From: Pseudoalteromonas sp. BSi20652
GTDB lineage: Bacteria; Pseudomonadota; Gammaproteobacteria; Enterobacterales; Alteromonadaceae
Assembly (NCBI RefSeq): GCF_000239855.1
Contig: NZ_BADT01000170.1
Coordinates: 1-64,000, forward strand
DNA: 64,000 bases
Direction: 5' to 3'
Shown: positions 47,669 through 57,645 of the stretch, one piece after another
Position numbering within the stretch: the first letter of the stretch is position 1
Layout of the letters: each line of letters opens with the position of its first letter
The notes under the pieces: generated by a model
Database searches by the model: none
The model's input: the letters and a program-made list of their open reading frames with translations, nothing else
What the model was told of the DNA's origin: nothing
Made by a program: the position numbers and the translations under genes

Positions 47669-50563
47669 TTAGTGAGAAACCACGATTAGTCGAATGGCAT
47701 CAAGTTGTAACTGCGTTTTTTCAATATACGTTGTTAGGTCATTGCGCTGCTTATCGTAAAACGTTATTTCTTCTTGGCGAATATTCGGGTTAATCTGCTT
47801 AAGGGCAACCAGTCGCTCTTGCTCTTCACTGAGTGAGGTTTGCATTTTAGCAAGTGACGCTGCGCGAATAACTTCAAGTTTTTCTTGTGCCATGTCTTTA
47901 GCGGTAGTGATCATTGGGTGAACAGCGCTTTGCAATGCACCGGCAAGCTTACTTGCTGTTTGGCGGCCAACGGCTGATAACTGCTGATTAAAGCCATCAA
48001 AAGCCACATTATCACCTAGGTTATTACCTGCTTTATCGAGCAATATACGAATTGGTGTAGGCGGTAAAAAGCGACCAACTTGTAATACTTTTGGTGCCAT
48101 TGCTTCGGCAACAAAAATAAGCTCAACAAAAAAGGTGCCAGGCGGTAACTTTTTGTTTTTAAGTAAAGCCACCGATGCACTACCAAAGTCGTCGTCACAA
48201 ATCATATCCATGGTGCCTTGAACCATAGGGTGATCCCAGCTGATAAAGTGTACGTCCTCTTGCGAAAGTGCCGTGTCGCGATCAAAGGTAACCGTCATAC
48301 CGTCTTCTTTAAGCGATGGGAACGATGGGTTTAACATATGTTCCGTTGGCTTTAAGATAATGGTACTTTCGCCTTTATCTTCTTGGCTTACGCCAAATGT
48401 GTCGAACACGTTGATCATGTAGCTTGGCAATTCAAACTGGTTATCGAGTTTTTCGATATCAGTCACAAGCGAGTCGGCAGCACCTTGACCCGATGAATGT
48501 AGCTCTAGTAAACGATCTCGTCCGCTTTCCATTTTTTTACGCAGTACCGCATTTTGTTGTGCTACTTGCTCAAGTAATGGATCGAGTTCGTCTTCATCGC
48601 AGTTATGCGCAGAAATATATTCAAGTAGATCATCACGGAACTCTTTATAAAGCATTTGCCCCGTTGTTGATGTAGATTCGAATGCATCTAGACCTTCGTT
48701 ATACCAACGTAGCAGAACTTCTTGAGCGGTGTTTTCAAAGTATGGCACATGAATGTTCACATCTTGCGTTTGACCTATACGGTCTAATCGACCAATACGC
48801 TGCTCTAGTAAATCTGGGTTCAGTGGTAAATCAAACAACACTAAGTGATGCGAGAACTGGAAATTACGACCTTCTGAGCCAATTTCTGAACACAGTAATA
48901 TTTGTGCATTATCGTACTCGTCTGCAAAAAATGCAGCAGCGCGGTCACGCTCAATAATAGACATGCCTTCGTGAAATACCGACGCTTTAATTGCTTCACG
49001 TTCACGCAGTATTTGCTCAAGGCTGATAGCTGTTTCAGCTTTAGCACATATAAGTAGTACTTTTTCGCGCTTAAGCGTTTTAAGAGTGTCGATTAACCAA
49101 TCTACACGTGGATCGAATAAACCCCAGCTTGCGCTTTCGCCTTCAAACTCTTGAAATATTTTTTCAGGAAAAAGCGCACGATGTGCGCTTAGCTCTGGGT
49201 TTTGAATGCCGCCCATATTGCCAAGAACCGACATAGCGGTTTTATACTGTTTTGGCAGTGCCATTGGGTAGGCGTGTAATTTACGACTCGGGTAGCCATC
49301 AATGCCGCTGCGGCTATTTCTAAATAATATACGACCTGTGCCGTGGCGATCGAGTAGCATGTTAAGTATTTCTTTACGTGCTGGTAAATCACCTTGCTGT
49401 GCTTTTGCAAGAATATCAGTAATATCGGTTTCTTTTAATAGCTCAATTAGCGTGGCTTTGGCTGTGTCGTCAAGAGCTTGCTCTTGCAGTAATTGATTTG
49501 CCGCTTCAGCAACGTCTTTATAATTTGCTTCTTCTTCTTTAAACACGTCGTAGTCGTAAAAACGATCCGGATCGAGTAACTGTAAACGTGCAAAGTGGCT
49601 GCTGTGACCAAGTTGATCAGGCGTTGCGGTAAGTAAAATAAGACCCGGGATATCTTGGCTAAGCTCTGCCATACGTTGGTACTCTGAGCTTGGCTTGCCG
49701 TTATTTATACTTAGGTGATGGGCTTCATCTATAACTAGTAAATCCCAATCAGCAAGCGTTGCTTGTTCAAACCAGCGTTTTTTCTTGGTTAAAAACTCAA
49801 GACTGGTAAGTACCAATTGCTCTGTATCAAACACGTTTGGCGAATCTGCAAACGCTTCGTCGCAGCGTTCTTCATCAAAAATAGAAAAATGTAAGTTAAA
49901 GCGGCGTAGCATTTCTACTAACCATTGGTGCTGTAGATTTTCTGGTACAACAATAAGTACGCGGCTCGCACGACCACTAATAATTTGTTGGTGTAAAATC
50001 ATGCCCGCTTCAATTGTTTTACCAAGGCCTACTTCATCTGATAAAAGTACGCGTGGTGCAAAACGTTTACCCACTTCTTGGGCAATATAAAGCTGGTGCG
50101 GAATAAGATTAGCACGCTGACCAATTAAGCCTTTAATAGGCGATTGCTCACGTTCAAATTTATGTAACCACGTTTGGTAGCGAAGTGTATAGCGATCAAA
50201 ACGATCGACTTGGCCCGCAAATAAACGATCTTGTGGTTTATTAAACTTAATAAAATGATCTAAAAAGGTTTCTTTAAGCTTGGCAGTTTCGCCGTTATCA
50301 ACACGGGTGCCGTGATAACACAGTAACTCGCCTTGTACTTCAATAGACTCTACTTCTAATTCCCATTCTTCAACGCTTTTGATCACATCGCCAGGATTAA
50401 ATGCCACACGGGTAACAGGTGCTTCTGCCGATGAATAAACACGGCTCTCACCACTGGCAGGAAATAATATGCTGACCTGACGGCCTTCAATGGCAACAAC
50501 GGTGCCTAATCCTAAATCTGACTCTGTATCACTGATCCAACGCTGACCTAAGGAAAAATTCAT
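47669..50563 (-). CDS. rapA: RNA polymerase-associated ATPase RapA (HepA)
   Basis: SWI2/SNF2 ATPase of 964 residues that recycles RNA polymerase. The N-terminal double Tudor-like domain (about 1-105) is followed by the helicase core: motif I DEVGLGKTIEAG near 175, DEAH box LLVIDEAHHL near 279, LLTATPDQLG near 310, and motif VI in RIGRLDRIGQ near 615. The C-terminal RapA-specific domain fills the rest. The rapA-rluA neighbourhood is conserved. Confidence 0.97.
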   Translation of the reverse strand: MNFSLGQRWISDTESDLGLGTVVAIEGRQVSILFPASGESRVYSSAEAPVTRVAFNPGDVIKSVEEWELEVESIEVQGELLCYHGTRVDNGETAKLKETFLDHFIKFNKPQDRLFAGQVDRFDRYTLRYQTWLHKFEREQSPIKGLIGQRANLIPHQLYIAQEVGKRFAPRVLLSDEVGLGKTIEAGMILHQQIISGRASRVLIVVPENLQHQWLVEMLRRFNLHFSIFDEERCDEAFADSPNVFDTEQLVLTSLEFLTKKKRWFEQATLADWDLLVIDEAHHLSINNGKPSSEYQRMAELSQDIPGLILLTATPDQLGHSSHFARLQLLDPDRFYDYDVFKEEEANYKDVAEAANQLLQEQALDDTAKATLIELLKETDITDILAKAQQGDLPARKEILNMLLDRHGTGRILFRNSRSGIDGYPSRKLHAYPMALPKQYKTAMSVLGNMGGIQNPELSAHRALFPEKIFQEFEGESASWGLFDPRVDWLIDTLKTLKREKVLLICAKAETAISLEQILREREAIKASVFHEGMSIIERDRAAAFFADEYDNAQILLCSEIGSEGRNFQFSHHLVLFDLPLNPDLLEQRIGRLDRIGQTQDVNIHVPYFENTAQEVLLRWYNEGLDAFESTSTTGQMLYKEFRDDLLEYISAHNCDEDELDPLLEQVAQQNAVLRKKMESGRDRLLELHSSGQGAADSLVTDIEKLDNQFELPSYMINVFDTFGVSQEDKGESTIILKPTEHMLNPSFPSLKEDGMTVTFDRDTALSQEDVHFISWDHPMVQGTMDMICDDDFGSASVALLKNKKLPPGTFFVELIFVAEAMAPKVLQVGRFLPPTPIRILLDKAGNNLGDNVAFDGFNQQLSAVGRQTASKLAGALQSAVHPMITTAKDMAQEKLEVIRAASLAKMQTSLSEEQERLVALKQINPNIRQEEITFYDKQRNDLTTYIEKTQLQLDAIRLIVVSH

Positions 50564-50867
50564 GTATGTCTCGTCTATGATGAAAAAGGCGGCTATGTTA
50601 CCTGTAAGCTAACACCACTGCAAGGCGCTATTTGACTCACTTTTAATTAATGTAATAAGTGTTAATTATTACTATTAAAAAGGCTAATACAAGACCCTTT
50701 TTTAGGTAAATCAAAACTAATTACAGTTTGTAATAAAACGGACTTTTATGACAAATAGACTAAACTTACTTTATGCCTTGGCAATTAAGTACTGCAGGTT
50801 TTGATTTTGCCCGTTTTACTTAATTATTGGGTATAGCATAAAAATCATAAAACGTAAGGAAAGTGCT
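50564..50867. other. rapA-PhoH divergent intergenic region
   Basis: A 304-base AT-rich gap between divergent genes. It must hold both promoters; TATAGC near 50832 is a possible -10 for the PhoH gene, but no well-spaced -35 is seen. A short reading frame starting at 50748 has no supporting features. I see no RNA gene. Confidence 0.4.
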
Positions 50868-52265
50868 ATGGAAAAAGCTTCGAACCTTGAAAGTAAAATG
50901 TATGTGCTAGATACCAACGTACTACTTCACGAACCCCTCGCTTATTTGTCTTTTCAAGAACATGACGTTGTAATTCCGATGACGGTGCTTGAAGAGCTTG
51001 ACCACATAAAAGACAGAAAACACGACGTAAGCCGCGATGCGCGCGTCGCTATTCGTGGATTAGATGAAGTACTTAAAAATGCTACGCCTGAACAAATGCT
51101 ACAAGGCGTGGCGCTGCCGAGTAACAAAAAGGCAAAGGCGAGCTCTGCAGGCACTCTTATTATTGTAAACGACCATTTATTTGCCGACTCCATTTCTGGT
51201 TTGCCTGGTAACGAAAACGACCATCGTATTATTAATTGCGCTGTGTATTTACAAAAGCAGCACAGTGATTCAAAAGTAATATTAGTAACAAAAGATATAA
51301 ACATGCGCTTAAAAGCTAAAGGCGCAGGGCTTAAATATGTTGAGGATTACCGAACAGACCAACTTATTGACGATATAAGCTTGCTCACTAGTGGTTATAA
51401 AAAAATTGAAGGGGATTTTTGGGATCATGTTGGGCAGTGTAATACCGAGCAACACGGGCGCGATACGTTTCATCATGTGCCTAAAAACTTAATACCTGAT
51501 GTATTTTGTAATGAATATTTACTTGATGGAGGGGATCAGTTTGCGGCACGTGTTAAATCGTACGATGACGAGCACATAACGTTAAAAGATATTGGTGTTG
51601 AACGTTTAATGCATCAACAAGCATGGGGCGTTAAACCAAAAAACATTTATCAGGGAATGGCGCTTGATGCACTGCTCGATACAAGTATTGAGCTTGTTAT
51701 TTTAACAGGACCAGCAGGGTGTGGTAAAACTTTGTTAGCACTTGCCAGTGCACTTGAAATGGTTATTGAAAAAGGTATTTACGATAAAGTAATAGTCACC
51801 CGTAATACGCCAGAAATAGCCGAATCTATTGGCTTTTTACCCGGTACAGAAGAGGAAAAGATGGCACCGTGGCTTGCAGCTATTACCGATACATTAGAGG
51901 TATTACATAAAGGCGACGAAAACCCAATATCGAGCCGAAACTATATAATGGAAAAGGCTAATGTACAGTTTAAGTCGGTTAACTTTATGCGCGGGCGTAG
52001 CATTCAAAATGCGGTGGTAATTTTAGATGAGAGTCAAAATTTAACGGCATCTCAACTCAAAACGATTATTACTCGCTGCGGCGAAGGCACTAAATTAATT
52101 TGCACCGGTAACTTAGCGCAAATAGACAGTAACTATTTAACGCCAGTAACATCGGGCTTAACCTATATTGTAGAGCGCTTTAAAAACTTTGAAGGCAGCG
52201 CCACGATAAACCTCAACGGTGTTGTACGTAGTCGCTTAGCGTCATTTGCAGAAGAAAATTTATAA
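50868..52265 (+). CDS. PIN-PhoH fusion protein (PhoH2 type)
   Basis: A 465-residue protein with an N-terminal PIN ribonuclease domain (YVLDTNVLLHEP near 12-23, VLVTKDINMRLKAKG near 140) and a C-terminal PhoH ATPase domain (about 255-465; Walker A LTGPAGCGKTLLAL near 281, Walker B VVILDESQN near 385). Proteins of this fusion are reported as RNA helicase/RNases (PhoH2), in some bacteria linked to a small antitoxin-like partner. No such partner ORF is evident here. A good AAGGA precedes the ATG. The hybrid kinase follows after 51 bases. Confidence 0.92.
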   Translation: MEKASNLESKMYVLDTNVLLHEPLAYLSFQEHDVVIPMTVLEELDHIKDRKHDVSRDARVAIRGLDEVLKNATPEQMLQGVALPSNKKAKASSAGTLIIVNDHLFADSISGLPGNENDHRIINCAVYLQKQHSDSKVILVTKDINMRLKAKGAGLKYVEDYRTDQLIDDISLLTSGYKKIEGDFWDHVGQCNTEQHGRDTFHHVPKNLIPDVFCNEYLLDGGDQFAARVKSYDDEHITLKDIGVERLMHQQAWGVKPKNIYQGMALDALLDTSIELVILTGPAGCGKTLLALASALEMVIEKGIYDKVIVTRNTPEIAESIGFLPGTEEEKMAPWLAAITDTLEVLHKGDENPISSRNYIMEKANVQFKSVNFMRGRSIQNAVVILDESQNLTASQLKTIITRCGEGTKLICTGNLAQIDSNYLTPVTSGLTYIVERFKNFEGSATINLNGVVRSRLASFAEENL

Positions 52266-52280
52266 CTTGCGCTTAACAAA

Positions 52281-52316
52281 TTGGCCCGATAGTCTATCGA
52301 TTGATTTTCGGGCCAA
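52281..52316 (+). promoter_or_regulatory. hairpin abutting the hybrid kinase start codon
   Basis: TTGGCCCGA (52281-52289) and TCGGGCCAA (52308-52316) are perfect nine-base inverted repeats around an 18-base loop. The right arm ends at the base before ATG 52317 and covers the place where a ribosome-binding site should lie. There is no T run, so it is not a standard terminator. It may control translation, or the true start may be TTG 52332 with AGG nine bases upstream. Confidence 0.6.
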
Positions 52317-55300
52317 ATGGCAGGCAGTACATTGAATTTTTTACCTCTGAAGCATTATTATCGTTCATTATTTATTGCGCTGCTGGTGCCTTTAATTGTT
52401 GCCTCCTTACTGTGTTTGCACTTATACAACATAAAGCTTGAGCGAGCAGTTGAAAAACGAGAAGCAGATTTTGCTAACGTGTCGGCGCAAGTTAACCATA
52501 GAGTAGAGTCGCTAAGTGATTTATTCACCACAATTTTTAGCTTATATGAACAACCAATCCATCCGAAAATAGACCAAACGCTGCTCGAAGGTATAAATCA
52601 ATATAATGGTTACTATTACCGTTATTTTAGTGAGCAAGGTACTGAAATTGTAGGTAAGGGTGAGTTTGCGTTATCTACCAAGACACTCATACAATGGCAA
52701 CAGGCGATTGCATTAGGGCCTTCGTTTAATACAACGCTTGCATTAACGCAGTCGTTATCTGCCGTAGCATATGTTGATAATAATGGTTTTGCCTATGTAA
52801 GCAGGCGTAACAAAAGCCAAAGTTTAATGCTTACCGAAATCTTAAATGGAAAATTTAAACCAAAATTATTACCAAATAAACTTACTTCAAGTCCTATTGT
52901 TAAAATTAATGATAAATCGTATTTTGCTATTGGCCGACAACGAAGCACTGGCTCAGCCGATTACGTTATTTTAATTTATGATGTTCAGGCAATTTCAGGG
53001 TGGTTAAAAGAGGTGTCACCGAGTAGTGGCGAATACGTTTTTATGAACCAATCGCATCAAGTTATCGCAAGTTCTAAACAGTTAATAGAGCAAGCAACAG
53101 CATTAAAAAATTATTGGCCAGACTTGAGAGAACATCAGAATAAAAAAACAGTATTAACTAATGATAGTAATTACTTTATGCAGCCTATGGATGGGTTACC
53201 TATTCACGCAGCATTTTACGAGCAAAAACCCCAATTAATAAGCCCAATTAAGTATGAAATATTATTAGAGTTTGCATTTTTAACGCTATTTTTAAGTATT
53301 ATGTTTGGCGTGTTTTTTTGGTTAAGTCAGCGCATCTTTATAAAGCCAATGACTCACTTAATGTCGTACTTGGAGAGTAACGGTTCACAGCAAGAAGTGC
53401 AGCTGGATTATAAAGTCCCCCTGAGCTGGCAGCCTTGGTTTTCTAAAGTGAAGCGTGTATTTTCTAAAAATAAACAGTTGGTTGATTCATTACAAAGTGC
53501 AAATAAAGCTCTGGACGACCAAGTTCAGCTGCAATCAGAAAAACTAAGCCGCAGTTATGAAGCGAAAGAGCGCCACTTAGCTTTGCTAAACACGATGCTA
53601 AACAGTGTGCCAGACCTTATATATTTTAAAAATATTGATGGATCATTTTTAGGATGCAATAAAGCATTTGAGGCGTATATCGGTAAAGATCAAACTGCAT
53701 TAGTCGGTAAATATGTAGATGATTTAGGTGACAACGATCAGCAAATAAATGCGCTTGAAAAACAAGTATTACAAAATAGAAATAGTGTTGAACAACGCAT
53801 AGAAACCGATACAAAATCATACCAACTTACTATTGCACCTTTTTATAACGAGCACCAACATCTGTTAGGGACTATGGGGATTGGCCGCGATATTACCGAA
53901 CAGCAACAAGCATTATTAGCTTTAAAAGCATCTGAATCTAAATTTAGAGGTGCGATTGAATTTGCGGCTAACTGCGTAGTTTTACTCTCGCTTGAGCACA
54001 CCATATTACAAGTAAATAAAGCGGCTAGGAAGCTGTTTTCTGAGCAGCAAGTACTAGTTGGCGAGCCGTTAAAAGCGTTGTTTGATGACTCTCAATGGCA
54101 GCAAATAAAAACCACTTTAGCGCAATTGTTAGATGACAAAAAACGCGTATATCACTTAACCCTTGCACAAGGGCGCATAACAAGTTGGTTGCAACTGAGT
54201 GTATCCCTTGTATGGGATGAAAACCGTGACCCAGCTTATTATGTAATTCATATTCAGGATGTGAGTGCACTCACTAAGGCTAAGCTCGATGCAGAGCGAG
54301 CAACGCTTGCTAAAAGCCGCTTTATAGCCAATTTAAGTCATGAAATACGCACTCCTCTTAACGCTGTTTTAGGGCTGCTTGATATGCTTATTGAGCAAGG
54401 ACTAACGCAAAATCAATTACAACAAACCGACCAAGCTAAGCATGCAGCACAAAGCTTGTTGCTAATGCTCAATCGAATGCTTGATTTTGCACGTATAGAA
54501 AGTTCGCAAACTGATTTAAAACAAGCATCTTTTAGCATGGTTGAGCTGGTGGATATTTGCGAAAGTTTAACAGCTCCATTGTGCGAAGGAAAAGGTATTG
54601 AATTTGTTATTGATATTGACCCGTTAATAGCGCCTGATTTGATATGTGACAGCATTCGTTTACAGCAAGTATTAGGTAACTTATTAACAAATGCTGTTAA
54701 GTTTACAAAAACAGGTTCTATCACTTTAAAAATGGAACTTATTGAAAGTGATAGCTTAGAGCAACAGCTTATTTGCTTTAAAGTAATTGATACCGGTATG
54801 GGTATAGATGAAGTTGATCAAAGACGTTTGTTTGATGCCTTTACGCAAGGTGATGAGTCTTCAACACGTATACATCAAGGTGTTGGATTAGGTTTAGCGA
54901 TTGTTAAACATGCAGTGTCATTAATGGGGGGCGAAATTGCTTTAAAGAGTAAAAAAGGCCACGGTTGTGAATTTTACTTTAGCATTGGCTTTTTAGTTGA
55001 TACCAATAAAAACAATGTTTTACCGACTAATACATTGGCTATTTTATCGCATCAAAGCAAAGAGCTTAAGCAAGTAACAAATGCTTATAGCGAGCTTGCT
55101 AAGATTAATTTAAATGAGGTATTGAAATACCCAATTAAGCTCTCTAGTGCTCAGCAAATAATAATTGATGCAGCGGACTTACCTACACTTTTAAATGTTG
55201 AAGCGATTAATGATTCGTTATCAGCTAAAAACACATCGGTGATTATTATTAATCATCAACATACCTCTAACTTACCAACAAGTTCACATTTAGCTGCATA

Positions 55301-56126
55301 TCACGTTAAAGCATCAGCGCTAGGGCAAAGGCTCTTTAGTTTGAGCGCTCATCAAAAGGCTAATGGCAATACAATTGACGTGATACATAATACCGCTGAG
55401 GTTAATGCTGACATATCAGGTCTACTTGTATTAGCTATTGATGATAACCAACTTAATTTAGAAATTATTAGCAGTGTGCTGCGCCAAGAAAACGTATGTG
55501 TTGTTACCGCTTTGAGTGCATCAATTGGAATGGAATTATTGCAAATATTAAAACCTGACTTAATATTAATGGATGTGCAAATGCCAAAAATTGATGGTTG
55601 CCAAGCAACCACTTTAATTCGTCAACAGTTTGACGCAAAGCAACTGCCTATTTTTGCGTTAACAGCTCATTGTGAACCTGCTGATATTGAACGTTCTTTA
55701 AAATGTGGCATGAATAAGCATTTAACTAAGCCAGTTGTCGCTAAAGTACTTATTGATGCAATTGCTGATTTAAACTTGGTAAAGCCAAGCTTTTTCGAAA
55801 AATCATTCGCTTTAACGCAGTTTAGTATGGATGAAAAACTGCTCAATACGATGATTGATAAATTTGCTGATTTGTGCCAAACCCAGCTGTCACAAGTGAA
55901 AGATACAACGAATAAAGATGATTTGGTACGCTTAGTGCATAGTATAAAGGGTGTAGCAGGTAATTTAGGTTTTAAACGCTTGTCGCACTGTGCTTTATTG
56001 TGCGAAAGAACGCTTAAAACAACGAATAAGCCTACTGATATAACACTGAAAGAGCTTATTATGCAGTTAGAACAAGTCATTGTTTTTATAAAAGGGTTAG
56101 AGGCTAGGGATGTCGAAAAGAGCTAA
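52317..56126 (+). CDS. hybrid sensor histidine kinase with PAS, receiver and HPt domains
   Basis: A 1269-residue membrane sensor. Membrane segments near 17-37 and 320-343 bracket an extracytoplasmic sensor of about 280 residues. A coiled stretch is followed by a PAS domain (about 425-535, LLNTMLNSVPDLIYFKN) and a second PAS-like domain (about 545-655). HisKA has H in NLSHEIRTPLNAVLGLLDM near 680, and HATPase has NLLTNAVKFT and GVGLGLAIVK. A degenerate receiver-like region (about 905-1020) precedes a full receiver with D in LILMDVQMPKIDG near 1087 and a C-terminal HPt domain with H in LVHSIKGVAGNLG near 1210. It overlaps the next gene by 17 bases, so the PleD-like protein is its likely partner. 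Alternative start TTG 52332. Confidence 0.93.
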   Translation: MAGSTLNFLPLKHYYRSLFIALLVPLIVASLLCLHLYNIKLERAVEKREADFANVSAQVNHRVESLSDLFTTIFSLYEQPIHPKIDQTLLEGINQYNGYYYRYFSEQGTEIVGKGEFALSTKTLIQWQQAIALGPSFNTTLALTQSLSAVAYVDNNGFAYVSRRNKSQSLMLTEILNGKFKPKLLPNKLTSSPIVKINDKSYFAIGRQRSTGSADYVILIYDVQAISGWLKEVSPSSGEYVFMNQSHQVIASSKQLIEQATALKNYWPDLREHQNKKTVLTNDSNYFMQPMDGLPIHAAFYEQKPQLISPIKYEILLEFAFLTLFLSIMFGVFFWLSQRIFIKPMTHLMSYLESNGSQQEVQLDYKVPLSWQPWFSKVKRVFSKNKQLVDSLQSANKALDDQVQLQSEKLSRSYEAKERHLALLNTMLNSVPDLIYFKNIDGSFLGCNKAFEAYIGKDQTALVGKYVDDLGDNDQQINALEKQVLQNRNSVEQRIETDTKSYQLTIAPFYNEHQHLLGTMGIGRDITEQQQALLALKASESKFRGAIEFAANCVVLLSLEHTILQVNKAARKLFSEQQVLVGEPLKALFDDSQWQQIKTTLAQLLDDKKRVYHLTLAQGRITSWLQLSVSLVWDENRDPAYYVIHIQDVSALTKAKLDAERATLAKSRFIANLSHEIRTPLNAVLGLLDMLIEQGLTQNQLQQTDQAKHAAQSLLLMLNRMLDFARIESSQTDLKQASFSMVELVDICESLTAPLCEGKGIEFVIDIDPLIAPDLICDSIRLQQVLGNLLTNAVKFTKTGSITLKMELIESDSLEQQLICFKVIDTGMGIDEVDQRRLFDAFTQGDESSTRIHQGVGLGLAIVKHAVSLMGGEIALKSKKGHGCEFYFSIGFLVDTNKNNVLPTNTLAILSHQSKELKQVTNAYSELAKINLNEVLKYPIKLSSAQQIIIDAADLPTLLNVEAINDSLSAKNTSVIIINHQHTSNLPTSSHLAAYHVKASALGQRLFSLSAHQKANGNTIDVIHNTAEVNADISGLLVLAIDDNQLNLEIISSVLRQENVCVVTALSASIGMELLQILKPDLILMDVQMPKIDGCQATTLIRQQFDAKQLPIFALTAHCEPADIERSLKCGMNKHLTKPVVAKVLIDAIADLNLVKPSFFEKSFALTQFSMDEKLLNTMIDKFADLCQTQLSQVKDTTNKDDLVRLVHSIKGVAGNLGFKRLSHCALLCERTLKTTNKPTDITLKELIMQLEQVIVFIKGLEARDVEKS

Positions 56127-57009
56127 AGTACTGGTTGTCGATGATGACCCACTAAATAGATTAGTACTTGAAAAAACACTTAAAGCAGAGCACGACGTAT
56201 TTCTGGTTGAGAATGGCGAAAAAGCACTGACTTTTGTAAAAACAACGCAAGTTGATTTAATTATCCTAGATGTAATTATGCCTGGTATTGATGGCTATGA
56301 AGTATTAGTGCAGCTTAAAGAAAACCCAATAACTCAGGCTATACCTGTTATCTTTATATCAGCAAATCATAGTCATGATGATGAGGCTAAGGGCTTAGAG
56401 CTCGGCGCTATGGATTATATAACTAAGCCATTTAGTCCTTCTATAGTTCGCGTTAGGGTGCGTAATCAATTACTTATAAAACAAAAAAATGATTTGCTAG
56501 AAACGCTGGTCTCAATAGACGGTTTAACTGAAATTCCTAATAGGCGTTACCTTGATGAGAACTTATCGCGTGAGTGGCGCCGCAGTAAGCGCAGTGGTAT
56601 CCCCTTAACGCTAATACTTATGGATATAGACTACTTTAAGCGTTACAACGATTGCTATGGACACCGTGCAGGTGATGAGTGTTTGAAGGATGTTGCACAA
56701 GCATTGACTGCCCAATGTAAGCGTGGTGGTGACTTTATTGCACGTTATGGTGGTGAAGAATTTGCCGCTGTATTGCCTGGGTTAGATAAGTCTGAGGCAA
56801 AAAGTTTTGCAAACAAACTGAGAAATGCAGTAAAAAGTTTATGCATAAAACATAAAGCGTCGTTAAATGCAGATCACATTACAATCAGTATCGGTATAGC
56901 TACAACTGAGAGTGGTCAAGTTTATACCGAGCAAACATTATTAGAAGAAGCCGATTTAGCTTTATATGCGGCTAAAGACACAGGTCGTGATAAAATAATC
57001 GCGCGTTAA
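56110..57009 (+). CDS. response regulator with GGDEF output (PleD-like diguanylate cyclase)
   Basis: A 299-residue cytoplasmic protein. The receiver domain (about 1-120) has the acidic DDDPLN pocket, phosphoacceptor D in LIILDVIMPG near 57 and the switch lysine in ITKPF near 107. The GGDEF domain (about 135-299) has an intact RYGGEEF active site and an RGGD inhibitory I-site five residues before GGEEF. It would make cyclic di-GMP when phosphorylated and is product-limited. The start lies inside the 3' end of the kinase gene, which implies coupled translation. Confidence 0.93.
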   Translation: MSKRAKVLVVDDDPLNRLVLEKTLKAEHDVFLVENGEKALTFVKTTQVDLIILDVIMPGIDGYEVLVQLKENPITQAIPVIFISANHSHDDEAKGLELGAMDYITKPFSPSIVRVRVRNQLLIKQKNDLLETLVSIDGLTEIPNRRYLDENLSREWRRSKRSGIPLTLILMDIDYFKRYNDCYGHRAGDECLKDVAQALTAQCKRGGDFIARYGGEEFAAVLPGLDKSEAKSFANKLRNAVKSLCIKHKASLNADHITISIGIATTESGQVYTEQTLLEEADLALYAAKDTGRDKIIAR

Positions 57010-57019
57010 AATTTAATAT

Positions 57020-57052
57020 ATAAAAGCGCCAATATTTGTATTAGCGCTTTTA
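57020..57052. terminator. bidirectional intrinsic terminator
   Basis: AAAAGCGC and GCGCTTTTAT with inner AATA/TATT pairing, between the convergent response-regulator and lipoprotein genes. Confidence 0.82.
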
Positions 57053-57080
57053 TTTGAGCTTGTTATTTATTGGTGCGCTA

Positions 57081-57461
57081 CTATTGCGTTGCTAATATTA
57101 AAGCGCTTTGACCAATACCTACCAGTTTATCGTTTTTAAATACGAGTGGTGTACATTCATCTTTAGTTGTTTTTCCGTCTGAATGAACACTATGAGTCGC
57201 ATAGAAAAGAACTTGATATACATCATTGTCTTTTTTTAATAATTCAGTGAAATTAGGTGTTTTTAATTTAGTTAAAACGGATTGGTAGCTACTATCCATT
57301 GCAAGTGCTGAAATGGCTTCACGATTATTTTCATTCTTAGTTTCCCAGCTAGATGAGTCGTTACCCGCCCAATGAGTTTCAGCTTCACCATCTGATACTG
57401 CAATAACACAGCCTGTTAAAAATGGAGCGATTAAAGCGGCCGCTAAAAGTGACTTTTTCAT
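57081..57461 (-). CDS. DUF3192 family lipoprotein
   Basis: A 126-residue lipoprotein precursor. The lipobox LTGC ends at C18. The body resembles DUF3192 (REAISALAMDSSYQSVLTKL, YQVLFYATHSVHSDG, TKDECTPLVFKNDKLVGIG), a fold related to SmpA/OmlA small outer-membrane proteins. Function unknown. It stands alone behind a shared terminator. Confidence 0.82.
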   Translation of the reverse strand: MKKSLLAAALIAPFLTGCVIAVSDGEAETHWAGNDSSSWETKNENNREAISALAMDSSYQSVLTKLKTPNFTELLKKDNDVYQVLFYATHSVHSDGKTTKDECTPLVFKNDKLVGIGQSALILATQ

Positions 57462-57645
57462 TTTTATTTACCTTAATAAGATTTTTAATTGGTTATTAGC
57501 TGTATTAAAGCAAAGAGTAGACCATATTTATAAGTTGTTATTAATCAGTTTGTTAAGGGGGTAAGCTGTTTTTATCTAATAAAATATTAAATGTATTAGT
57601 AAAAACAGCCATTTTTTAGCTTATTTGATTACTACAATAAAATCA

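Noticed and set aside
50748-50804. Short ORF as possible antitoxin partner of the PhoH2 protein
   Set aside because: Only about 18 codons, no ribosome-binding site, and no resemblance to known partners.
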